In this document: positions 23,628 to 34,905 of the stretch, piece by piece
Layout of the letters: every line of letters starts with the position of its first letter
Numbering within the stretch: the first letter of the stretch is position 1
Assembly (NCBI GenBank): GCA_005765155.1
Contig: VCCP01000004.1
Coordinates: 1,364,001-1,428,000, forward strand
DNA: 64,000 bases
DNA from: Zelopaecilomyces penicillatus
Lineage: Eukaryota > Ascomycota > Sordariomycetes > Hypocreales > Pseudodiploosporaceae
Direction: 5' to 3'
Position numbers and translations under genes: made by a program
The notes under the pieces: generated by a model
The model's database searches: none
Told to the model about the DNA's origin: nothing
Seen by the model: the letters and a program-made list of their open reading frames with translations, nothing else

Positions 23628-25669
23628 GTGTTGGGGGTTTCCAATCGCCTTCCATGGTACGGAGTACTGTAACTGCAAGCACTGCTGATATTTGGAAAAG
23701 AAAGCAGCATGAATCAATCCCACCGGGGCACAGCTGGTTTCTTCGTGGCCTGGGTAGATGCCAGGTCCTGACAGTACCTGAAACCAAAGGGTGGGATGAT
23801 CTTGAAACGTCCTCTTCCCTCCACATATTTGCTTGCTGACAACGAACAACTCGGCCATGGTTGAAACACGTTCCAAGTAGAGTGCGGTTTTTGCCCGAGC
23901 TGACACCTGTTATACTACGGACACCTCTGTAATTATCCATGACAAGTAGAAAGAAGGGAAAAGGAAGGGACAAGAACAGGCATGGAAACCAGGAAAAAGC
24001 AGAAACACGCATGTACTGTAAAAGAAATGATGAACCCCGTGTGTCTGTGCCAAAATCTCTATCAGGGGGTAACCCTACAAGGTCACTCTGTACCGTACGA
24101 ATAAACGGTGCTAGATAATAACATTGGACAAAATCGCATGTGCACCGCAGCAGCACAACACATCACAGCCCTTCCGACTGTGCAGCGCGCACAGCGTTAC
24201 AGTGCATCCCCCGATCCACTGCTGCAGAAAATGTAGGTAACTATTCCAGACAGCCGTTCCACCAGGGGGAAGGGAAGGATGGAAGAGGCGTAGAGTTTGG
24301 GTATGTGGTGTGGGTGGGTGGTGGGTGGTGGGTGGTGGTCAGACGTGACGCATACGTTGTAGCTGCTTCAGAATGCTCACAACACACCCGACCTGTCAAA
24401 ATGCGCATCCAGTAATAAGTCGTAGGCATACAGTAGGCATGTGCTTCTGTAACAGTGCTCCATTCGGAATAGTTGGCATTGTTTATATGTTTGATGGCAG
24501 CTAATCTGGCGTTGAGGTTGCGATTGGGCGTCAGTGTCTCCTCCATCCATCCAAAACATTACGGAAACCTGATAATTACAATTGTTCCATTCTATACACT
24601 CTGCACGAGTCATCGTCAATTTTATACCTACTCGGTAGGCACAATGTAAATAACACCGCCCAGACAAACCCCCCCAAAGCATAATAGCTAACGCCTTTTC
24701 AAGCATCAATGCCCAAAGATATGAGAACGTACTTGTGATGTAGTAGTAGTCCATATAATACAGCGTCTAACCACAGGTCATCACCTCATCTATAACTATC
24801 AATTTAATCATCATCATTACTCACATACAACCAAAGAAATCATGTTACTCCCCTCATTTCAACCAGCTTTCCAAATTGTGGGGAGATTTGGGGGCGAAGA
24901 CTGGGCTCTGGACCCATAAACAATTATCGCATTTGGCTATTTCAACACCATTGGTCTTGGCAGGCCGGCGATGCAACGGGTTCGGCCCCATGCTGGCGCA
25001 AAATAATATCCATGATTGGTACAATATCTATGTACAAATACAATACCACGGACGTAGTATTGCGGATGAACGGGTGAACAGTGAACCACCCATCTGCCCT
25101 GTTACTCCCTATCTGTACCAAATGAAATGGACCGCAAATTGATCAGCTCATAGTACTGAACTCTCCCTCTCTAATGCTCATCAAATATCCGGCGCAATAT
25201 CCAAGAATCGTTCCACCTCGCAGATCTAAAATGAATTCCATCTGCAAAAGGCCGATTGGCTGCGCTACCCTTGACGAGGCTCTCAAGACTGGTATCGCAA
25301 TTGTGGATTTGATGACAACCAACCCGCCCCATGTTAAATAAGAAGCAAAGTAGAAAAAGAAAAAAGAAATGAAATCAATCATGGATATCGGAAATTGAAG
25401 GCACCAACAAACTTCCCATTTCGGCTCCCGCCCGATGTGTTAAAATGAATACCCTTTTAACGATATACCTACATGTTTAGGAAGCCAGACAGAAGTGAAA
25501 AGTAAGGAAACCCTCAAGATATAGCCATCGTGAGAACTTCCAAGTCAAAAAGTCACAAAGTTGTAATAGTAGAAAATCTAGGGATATATAAGTAAATAAA
25601 TCCTATCCAATACTGATTCACATGCCCTCGCAAAACCAATCCACAAATGCAAAATCCACACGAAGCTTT

Positions 25670-28600
25670 TTATCCTGCACCCGGCGCCAATGTAACCAAC
25701 GTGTTCCCCTCGGGATTCTGGCCCAGGGCTTCAACAACCCGCGGATGGCGCAAGAGCTTACGCTTGTGGGCACTGCTCTGAAGAATAAAAGACAGCGGTG
25801 TCCGTCCCCAGACGTCTTTCGCCCAAAGGTCAGCGACACCTCTTTTCGCATCCAGCAGTAGTGTGATTGCCTCGAATCTCTCGGCTTCGGTCGCGTGCGA
25901 CAACGGCGTCCGCCCGTTGATGCTTTTTGGGTCGATTTCAATGTTTTCCTTATCCAGGAGGAGTCTGACAAGAAACGGTGAGTATCGTACCACGTGCGTA
26001 AGTGCCGTGTTACCGTTCTCGTCTCGCGCGTTGATGTCTACCATTCCGGTCTCAAGGAGCAGCTCCACCACTGTTGTCTGCGGCGGAGTTGCCTTTGCGG
26101 CATACAACAGAGGTGTGAGATTATCCTCGTCTTTGGAATCGGGATTAACTCTACCAGTCTTAAGCAAAAGTCTGACGGCAGTGTGTGATCTCTCTGCCGC
26201 ATATGACAACGGCGTGCGACCCCACACGTCCCTTGCATCAATATCAACTCTGTCGTCAAGTAAAATTATGTTGATAGCCTCCATTTGAGTGTCCCACGTT
26301 TCCATTACCGCATGTATCAACGGAGTTTGCAAGTTCCTGTCTCGAGCATCAACTTCTACTCTGCAGGTATGGATCAGTCCTTTTATGAAATCAATATCCC
26401 TATTTGACGCTGCATATGATAAAGGCGTCCGCCCCCACATATCGCGAGAATCAACATCGATGGGGGGGTATCCAATTGTTTGCGCGCAAAATCGGGCCAA
26501 ATGCTGAGGCGCATCGGAAGAAAACAGCACCCTCCTTTCATTATTACCCAGAGCATCCATCATCTTAAGGTATCGCAGAATAAGCATGGCAATCTGGGGC
26601 TTGTGTTGGGCCGCGTAGGAAAACGGTGTTCGTCCATCCAAATCTCTCGAGTCAATATCCTGAGCCCCATTTTGCAGTAGAAGTATTGCGACTTCTACAT
26701 TCTGTTTTTCACAGGTATAAGAGATCGGCGTTCGATGTTCTGAATCTTTTGAGTCGAGTTCTTCGGCCCCATTCTCAATCAGAAACCTGATAATTTTTTC
26801 ACTGCCGTCCTTGATAGCATAACAGAGTGGTGTCCGTCCATGGTTGTCCTTTGAGTTGATATCAACCAGGTCGCTATCAAGAAACTTTTTCATGGCTTCT
26901 TGCATTTGCAAATCGTTTTCCCTGATGCTAGCCAAGTATGAGAATGCTGTCCGCCCTGAATTGTCCTTTTCATCAACAGGCACAACACCACTTAGCAATA
27001 ACATCTCAAACATATCCCACCAAACTCTAGCATCTTTATATTTAAAGGCTAGATAGCATAAAGCATTCATGCCATTCCCGTCTTTCGCATTCCTATTCAG
27101 TCTATTGCAATTCATCAAGACATGAATGATGTGTGTTTGGCCATAGTCGATACTTCTATGTAGAAGCGGTTGGTCTGACCTTGCATCTTCTCCTTCGACG
27201 TCCACCTTTTCCGATTCAAGAAGCGATTGAAGTATATGGACATTTGGTATATTATTAATGCCAATGGCAATCTGAAGCAATGAACCGTTTTCGTCATCCA
27301 CAACATTGGCATCAATACTTGGCGACTCCAAGAGCAGACAGACAACACGCACCATACCTAGTTTGACGGCATGAACCAGCGGATAGTCGCGAGGTCTGCT
27401 GCGTATATTTGGGTTTGCATTTCCTAAGCGCAACAGAAGTTCCAGTATCTGTTCTTGATTGTGGAGAATGGAATACCACAAGGGTGTCTCATAGCGCTCA
27501 TTTTTCAAGTTCAGATCCGCATTTCCAGACGAGATGATGAGCCTCAAGATATCAACCTCGGAGCTTTCAAGGGCCATCCACAGAGCTTTTTGATAGGTGA
27601 TTCCTTTTGATAGCTTATGGTCAAGGAGCATGGTAATGAGACTTTTGTGGTGATTTTCAACGGCATTTTGAAGAGCCTTCTCATAGTCTTCACCTCTTAA
27701 ACGAACACGGACTGTTTCAGAGCCTAAAAGTAGCTGAACAACTTCCTCATGTCCTTCGGCGCAGGCCAGCTCTAGGGGCGTTTGGCCATGATCATTTCCA
27801 GAACGTGTGCATACTTTTCTCGATAGGATCAATACTCCCACCACTTTGTGGACGCCATGTGTTGCCGCCCAGCCAAGTGGCGTGACGCCATTCGTATCTA
27901 GCATAACCGCATGGTGCGAATCAATTCTGTTGGAATCCAACAACATCTGCACAGCCCCCAGTTGTTCCATTTGAACTGCATGCCATAAAGGATTAAGTTT
28001 ATGGCTATCCAAAACATTTGGATCCACTTTATCACATTCGAGGAGTAGCTGGATGATGACTTCACACCCATTTTTGCACGCCGAGGCGAGAGCCGTCATG
28101 CCTTCCCCATTTTTCACATTGGCATCAATCTTTGGTGAGGCAAGAAGTAGCCGTAGAAGCCAAATCTTTTCATTGCTCACAGCCCATGCAATGGGCGTTT
28201 GGCTGTGGTTGAGTTTCCTCTTTCCATTGGGGTCGATCTGCTCATGTGTGAGCAGAAACTTGACCAGATCCTCAGAACCGTTTTCTATTGCCCACCACAG
28301 TGGGGTTTGGTCTTCCTCATTCATGTCATTCATACCGACCCTACCAGAGTTGGCCAGCAGCTCTACGACGTGATCTTGGCCATTTTCCAGAGCTACCCAG
28401 AGCGGTGTTTGGTTACTCCAGCTTCTTGAATCTGCTTCAAATCCCGGCATTTCGAGAAGGGCACGAATAACCTTTGCCTGCCCCCTTTCTGCAGCCCAGG
28501 AAAAGGGTGTTTGACCATGTTGAACGTCGCGTGAGTTCCAGTCTACCTTTTCCGTGCTAAGTAGTAATAATATGACCTCAAGCTGCCCGTTTTCGGCTGC

Positions 28601-31600
28601 CCAGGAGAGTGGCGTCTGACCATTATCGTCTGGGTCATCCGGATCAATGATCGGGTTGGCAAGAAACATTTTTACCACATTCACTTGGCCGCTTTCTGCG
28701 GCCCAAGACAACGGTGTTCGGCCATCGTCGTCTCTGGCTTTAACATCCACTCTATCATCACTCAGTAAAGCTGTGAAGATGTCATCTTCGCCATTCTGTG
28801 CCGCCCACGATAACGGCGTCCGCCCGTACTTGTCTCTGCTGTTTGGGTCTACCCCTTGTGTGCATAATAGCCTCAATATGGCAGCCTTGTGGCCCCTCTT
28901 GACTGCATACATGAGAGGTGTCTGGCCGTCATCGTCCGGTATGTCAGGGCCGATACTCTTCTCCGTCACAAGTCTAGATATCAAGTTGTCGAGGCCAAAA
29001 AAGGCAGCCAAATGGAATTCTGTAACTTGATTTGGCACCCGTCTAAAGTATCCGGGATCATATGCCGTCACTTTTGAAGCCATCATAGCTTGGACAGCAG
29101 ACGACATTTTTCCTTTGCTTTGCATGAAGAAGAGTATCATATCTTCAAGTTTTGAGTGAATTTCAGTTGATGCTGAACATGCATAACTTCCCCAGTATCT
29201 CGTAGCATAGTCATAGAATGCGTTTGAGACAAGGCGTTTCTCGAACTCCTCGCCAGTGGAGCACATTCCCCCATCAAAGCAGTCATATGATATGTAGGTG
29301 ACACAAGCCGCACTGCACAGTATTTGTGCTGCCTGCATTGCTTCTTGTTGTGCATTCTCAGGATCTGTAGCGCTCATCCCTGGACAGACATGGTATATGT
29401 TACTGTAGAAGTACTCTTGAGTTGTATAATGGACTAAGCGAATAATGCCTGTTTCTCCGTCAACAACAACAAGCCCAGCGCATGCAGAGGTGATTTCTGT
29501 AGGATCCTCAATGTCCCCGGAATCGAAAGCACTTGCACCAGGTCGGACAGCAAGAGCATGTAACATCTCATTGGTGGTAAGTTGCCGTTTAGCACAGGCG
29601 AGCCAAAGAATAACGCGTTCGGCCAGATGACGAAAGCCCTCCTTTTGACTTTTGATTCTCTCAACAGCCTTTTTGTAGGCGTGGCCTAATGCGTCTGGAC
29701 CTGTCGGTAGTATTTCCAATGTGGCTCGAAGCTTGTTTTCAGTCGTCTTGTCACTCAACGAATCGAGATGAAGTTGAGCAAGAAGGAACCTGATATTAGG
29801 AATTAGCAAAATTTGCCCTACCAAACTCAGTAAACTCAGGCAATGGAAATACTTACATTCCATCTACAGCGAGAGTGATCTTGTTCCTCACTTCTCGTTG
29901 AAGATCTAAGTTATTTAGAACACATGATGGCAGATGCGACATTCTGCTGTCCAAATACTTCTCCAAGTCCACCTTTTTCGCCTCGATTTCCAGTCTCGTC
30001 GTCGCATTAAACTGCTGAACAATATCCTGGTTGTATCTCGATGTAGCGAGAAGCCTTAATCCAGTCTTTGTTTGGACCTTGAATAGCTCTGACAAAAACT
30101 TTTGGCGGCCTCCATCCGTGACTAGACACTCGTCCAGGGCATCAACTAGAATGAATGTTTTTTCAAGCTTGCCAATGACTGAGACTAGAGAGTCAGAAAT
30201 CTCATCTAGAGACGGCTTGCTTGGCCGACCCTGGGTATGAGTCTCATAGAGCGCTGTAGCGTTAGCAATCAGAGCCGGGTGGCGCTCAATAAGCTGCCTC
30301 AAAAGACTGGAGAATAATTCCGTGATGACATGCTCACGTGTGTAGTTGAAGTAAAGATAGGCAATTCCAACATTATTATCAGTATTTTTTGTCCACAGGT
30401 AATCCACTACAGTGGACATCATGATTGTTTTGCCGGCACCGGGGATTCCAGGGCAGAACAAGGTTTGTGATTGACCTGACCCATGTGCCCATTGCTCGAA
30501 CTCTGGCGATTGAAGGAACCAACTTCCGGTTCCTACGACCGCTTTGCTTCTAACATCGCGCTGATGAGAAACGAAGTTGTCGGTGGAAATCCATTGCAGA
30601 ATTTCCCTCGACGCGCTAGCATTCAATGATTCGTTCATTCTTGATTCAATTCTAGACACGCCCTGCAAAACTAACTTTTTACATTAGAGCAACTCAGCAT
30701 CAGTACCACCGGTACACTTGAATTTTTTTTTTTTCTCACTCACCCTGGTCCATGACAGACTTGGCTGTTCGTTCCACCTCCAATGATGTCGGCTGCACGC
30801 ATTCCAGCAATTCCTTTGCACAAGAAGCGGCTGTTGCAGCAGCATATGGCTGCCATTGGTCATTCTTATGAGAATCCCCATAGTCTGAAATGCCTCGAAT
30901 CACAACGCAAGGAAAATTATTCATCAATCCCGCTGCTTCCATCTCCAGACACACAGCCCGGTGGTCCAGGCGAATTTGATCCCTCGTCAGGGCATGTTTT
31001 ATAACGGCACTGCCAGTGGCAATCACACCGTAGTGAATAAGCGGCTCTTCTTCAATCCTATCCTCTGCCTCTTCTCGCTCTACTTCCATTGAAACGTCAC
31101 ACTTGTCACATGTCTTGCCAGAAACATGTTGGTAATTCGCTTGGAAGAGGCGATCTGCTAAAGCGCCCGGATATTTGTAGCCCCTCTTGCGCATTCGAGG
31201 GTATTTCAGAAGCATCTGCTCCATATACTGGTTTATTTTGCTTTCGCGGGTCTGGTGTTCGGTTTCGAGGCGAGAAATGGCTGCACGTAAGGACCGGGGC
31301 GGCCTGTCTAAAGCATACATCTGCTTGAACGAGCCGTCACCAAGCCTCTTACCAAAATCATAGAGTACAACGCCCCCATTTTGCTTGTCGGAGCTGATAA
31401 CAACATCGCCAAGCCGTACATCTTGCGCCTCATCACCATCGTAGTTGGGAATACCTGCGCCAATTCCGACCATTAATCCGATCCGAATATTGTGAAATGT
31501 GTGTAGCATGTCCTTGGCCACAGCAGCTGCAGAGCTGGAACCAACCTCATCCTTTGGGAGGCACGCCACGACCACTTTGAAATGGCCAATGCGGCCTAAG

Positions 31601-31788
31601 ATGTAGGAATTTTGGTCAGCTTGTTGAGGGGCCGTCTGCGGGTAGCCATGCTCCTCATCCAACATCCCCTTGGCTGCCGCCATCTCCAACGGGAGAGCGC
31701 AAACCCATCCCACTGTATATTCATCATTAGAGAATTTGGAGGTATCGGAAGTGCCCCCAGGACCACTCGAAGTATTTTCGGAGGACAT
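25670..31788 (-). CDS. NLR-type protein: PNP_UDP - NACHT - about 31 ankyrin repeats
   Basis: Three exons on the minus strand (31788-30744, 30670-29857, 29789-25670) join in phase to about 1992 residues. Residues about 18-335 form a nucleoside phosphorylase/hydrolase-fold (PNP_UDP) domain with YTVGWVCALPLEMAAAKG, GLMVGIGAGIP, CLEMEAAGLMNNFPCVVIRG and ISDYGDSHKND; the Glu and Asp of these last motifs are intact. A NACHT NTPase follows, with Walker A GIPGAGKT at about 423-430, Walker B LVDALDE at about 523-529 and LLATSRYN. The helical post-NACHT region includes DGMFLLAQLHLDSL across intron 2. From about 876 to the end lie roughly 31 ankyrin repeats. In fungal NLRs the N-terminal domain is the effector, NACHT the switch and ankyrins the sensor; roles in non-self recognition or cell death are inferred from the class. 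Intron 1 has a competing AG; only the more distal one (ending 30671) keeps frame with the GTGAGT donor. Confidence 0.92.
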
Positions 31789-32340
31789 CACTTAAGGAAG
31801 TATAACAACATTCAATATTCTGTCGAGTATTGGTGAGACAATTTACCAATGCAAGCTGGCTAGAGTAAACCCTCCGTGACCCATGATCGCATCAGGTCAT
31901 TCAAGCCTATCTATCAAAGGGCCCCAATGAGAATTTGTTGATAACTGCGTATGTGATATCAGATAGTGATGATGTTGTTGATGTTGACAAGTGCGTTCCG
32001 GTTTCACGAGCCATCGTCGTCGTCTCCAAAGAAGCATCTTGGATTTTCGGAGTTCGCAGGTGAACCGAGGCCACCAATCCGAAACATACGTTGGCGTGCA
32101 GCCCCGCTCTTCAGCCGCAAGGAACATGGGCACAGAACTATTGTGTTCCTGAAGTGGTCTCGAGATGCCAGCCAATCCTAGCCGTAGAGAGCCAAGGGAT
32201 TTTAATTGTTTGATTGGGATTTGATATTGGTCAAGTATGCAGAAGGCAGATTTTGGGGAACGATGAGGTGTCCATGACTGCATAGGTACCTAGTACCGTT
32301 GTCTACTAATGACATGTCTTTCATGAGGCAGAAGGCGAAA

Positions 32341-32362
32341 CTGTCGCTGTCGCTGTCGCTGT
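32341..32362. repeat. Hexanucleotide repeat, unit CTGTCG
   Basis: Three perfect units plus CTGT. Noncoding, in the NLR upstream region. Confidence 0.9.
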
Positions 32363-32524
32363 GACGCACCTACCTCGCCAACTTGCTTGGATCTACTCAA
32401 TGGATTCTTGTACAACTAGTCTCAACTTTCGACATGAGGTACTAAGGTACTATACAACCTAGAGCCTCGGGACTGAAATGGCTGGCGATAGAATAATTGC
32501 TCCAATACATAAAAATATGTGCCG

Positions 32525-32556
32525 TATCTGTATCTGTATCTGTATCTGTATCTGTA
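32525..32556. repeat. Hexanucleotide repeat, unit TATCTG
   Basis: Five perfect units plus TA. Noncoding, in the NLR upstream region. Confidence 0.95.
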
Positions 32557-32700
32557 CATCTGTTTGCATCAAGCACGGGTGTATGTGTGTCCATGTACTG
32601 CAGCATGGCGTAGCCAAAATAAGCTAGATGGGCAACATGTTGCAAAAAAAACACAACCGGGACCGCCCCAAGAGATTTTACCTGTTAAATTTACTGATAT

Positions 32701-32780
32701 CTAGGAATCTCTGTAAATTTCTAAGAATCTCTAGCAATATTTAGAAATCTCTAGCAATTTTTAGGAATCTCTAGCAATAT
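32701..32780. repeat. AT-rich 20-bp minisatellite, four degenerate units
   Basis: Four adjacent 20-bp units of the form CTAGGAATCTCTAGCAATAT with a few substitutions each; a fifth very weak unit may follow at 32781. The most conserved core is AATCTCTAGCAAT. Confidence 0.85.
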
Positions 32781-33628
32781 CTACAAATATATGATAAGAA
32801 CATAAAAATATAAAAATCTCAGTCCGGTAGACGTAGTACCTAGTACCTAAGGTAGGAAGTATCTATATACCTAGGTAGGTATTTAGGCATTGTCAACTCG
32901 GCAGTGTTTTTTAGCACCCCGTTGACGGGGAACCCAAAGCACAACACGTACGTTACAGATATTCAGGGTTCTTCAGAACTTCACCACAAATATGCTTTGA
33001 CAGTTGAATTATTTTTCCATGTATCACCGCCATATATCAGCCGCCTAATGTGTATTTAGGTAGTAAAAGGAACCACTAATTACCGTTTTTGCTATCTCCA
33101 CCTTAGCGGAGCATACTGTAGAGAGACAGCGCGCGCTGACTAGTAGGTTTCGGCACCCATCTGCCGGCGTCAACCCAGAGCACACACACTCACACACGAG
33201 ACGCGCAAGACACGGCACACGCATCATGCCATTTCATTTCATTTCAAAATTTAAATCAGTCGACAGGGCTGTTGTCAGCCATGGCGCCACTTGACGTACC
33301 TCTTGCAGCTCTCGCGCACTGCTACGTACAGTTGGGTGTACGTACTGCACTAGACTTTAAGCCAAAAAACGCCAGAGCGAACACGACTCGTCCAAGCTGC
33401 CAAGGGTAGGAAAAGGGAGGGAGAAAAGGAAAAAAAAAAAGGCAGCACGTTAGACAGCAGCAGCCTGTCTTCATCGCTATCCTTTCCTACACACTTTTTG
33501 TGCATCCCTACATTCGCTCAGGGTCAAGATAGGGCTGGAGTGCCCATCCGCCTACCCTAGGTGCCCCTTCCTGATACTATCGCCACGACAATAGGTACTC
33601 TCCGTTGCATTGTGAAAATCGATACACC

Positions 33629-34692
33629 ATGTCGCCGCGACCCTTTACCGGCGTCTTCTCCTTTGGGACAGATCTTTGGGATCCGTCGTATCGATTTGAG
33701 ACGTCATGGCTTCTTAGTCCGTGGCTACTCTTCATCTGTCGCGCGATGATTGTAAGTGTTGATATCTTCTCATATCTAATACTGATATTATACATCTTCA
33801 ACACCACTCATCACCTCCTTCACTTCCATGAGACATATCCTACAAGCATTTGTCTGTCTCCCTATTCCAAACCATAACTTTGATCCCAAATAAAAGCAAC
33901 ACAAACAATACATTCATTGCTAACCATTCCACCAAATAGGGCATCTACGCCCTCACCACCCGTTTCTTCATCATCGGCTGGACCTGCACCCACGACTCCC
34001 TCGGTGGCTGTCTCGCCGTCCGCCAATCGTTTTCTTACTTCACCGTCATCACTTTCTGGGGCCTTGCCTTCTACAACCTAGTCGCCGCTGTCCATACCTT
34101 TACCTACGCGTTGCGCTCCCGTCCTCTTCTAGACTACTTCCCCAGACCCCTCCAGGCCTGCCACTCGCTCTTCTACACCACCATCGTTACCTTGCCCTTC
34201 CTCGTCACCGTTGTCTACTGGGGCGTTCTCTACTCTGGACCCTGGTTTCCCGTCCAATTTGACGCCTGGTCCAACATCTCCCAGCACGGCCTCAACAGCG
34301 CCTTTGCCCTTTTCGAGATCGTCGTTCCGCGCACCAGCCCGCTTCCCTGGATCCACATCCCCTGGCTCATTCTCATTTTGCTAGGTTATCTTGGTGTGGC
34401 TTTCATCACGCTCGCCGACCAGGGCTGGTATACCTACAGCTTCCTGGATCATGATGAAATAGGTGGGCGGGGCTACGTCGCCGCATATGTTCTTGGTATT
34501 GCTGTCAGTATTGTCATTGTATTTTGCCTTGTTTGGGGCGTCATCTGGGTGCGACGGTGGGTCACGGAGACAAAACTTGGATTGGATGGCAGGTTCGCTG
34601 AGCAGCGGTCTCGGGGTTCAGATGCAGAGATGAACATCATTGCCCCAAAAGAACCGAGATCGAGTGATGGTAATGACTCCAAGATAGCGTGA
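33629..34692 (+). CDS. Fungal polytopic membrane protein, possibly FAR-17a/AIG1-like
   Basis: Two exons (33629-33751 and 33940-34692) join in phase across a 188-bp intron (GTAAGT donor, AATAG acceptor), giving 291 residues. About six or seven hydrophobic segments are visible, for example SPWLLFICRAMIGIYALTTR across the junction, FTVITFWGLAFYNLVAAV, LFYTTIVTLPFLVTVVYWGV, WIHIPWLILILLGYLGVAFI and VAAYVLGIAVSIVIVFCLVW. The C-terminal about 50 residues are charged and likely cytosolic. The pattern of aromatic-rich helices is reminiscent of FAR-17a/AIG1-like fungal proteins, but I cannot confirm the family from sequence alone and the function is unknown. It is convergent with GUP1, with only about 210 bp between stop codons. 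Confidence 0.82.
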
Positions 34693-34905
34693 GCAATATG
34701 ATTCTGCGCAATGAATTAGAAGACTTTGTTTCAGTTTTGATAGTCCTAACATCATAATCATAATATAATGAATTGAATATTACCATCGAGGTTTATCAAG
34801 ACAAAAGGCGGGATTAGCAGTTACTAATTGCTACATTGGACGAAATACGAATAAGCTTTTTCATACTCTTTGCACGTGAAGAGCCGTCTAGATACAATAT
34901 ATCAT

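Larger units (their letters stand above)
21775..25669. other. Long intergenic region, 3.9 kb, no gene seen
   Basis: It separates the unknown 764-residue gene from the NLR gene 3' end. It carries short tandem repeats (TGCTCA near 22364-22384, GCCACAAAGA at 22721-22747, a 13-C run at 23615-23627, GTGGGTG-rich DNA near 24302-24340) and an 18-bp palindrome at 23211-23228. A 204-codon open frame on the minus strand (23542-24156) crosses the poly-C tract and has no protein-like character. I see no transposon ends or RNA gene. Confidence 0.5.
31789..33628. other. Intergenic region, 1.8 kb, several tandem repeats
   Basis: Divergent spacer between the NLR start and a membrane-protein start, so it should hold both promoters. 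It contains three separate tandem-repeat tracts (32341-32362, 32525-32556, 32701-32780), AGGT/ACCT-rich DNA at about 32829-32885 and an A-tract near 33431-33440. No gene is supported. Confidence 0.55.

Noticed and set aside
23542..24156. 204-codon open frame on the minus strand
   Set aside because: It crosses a homopolymer tract, has no recognisable domain or signal, and competes with equally open frames on both strands.
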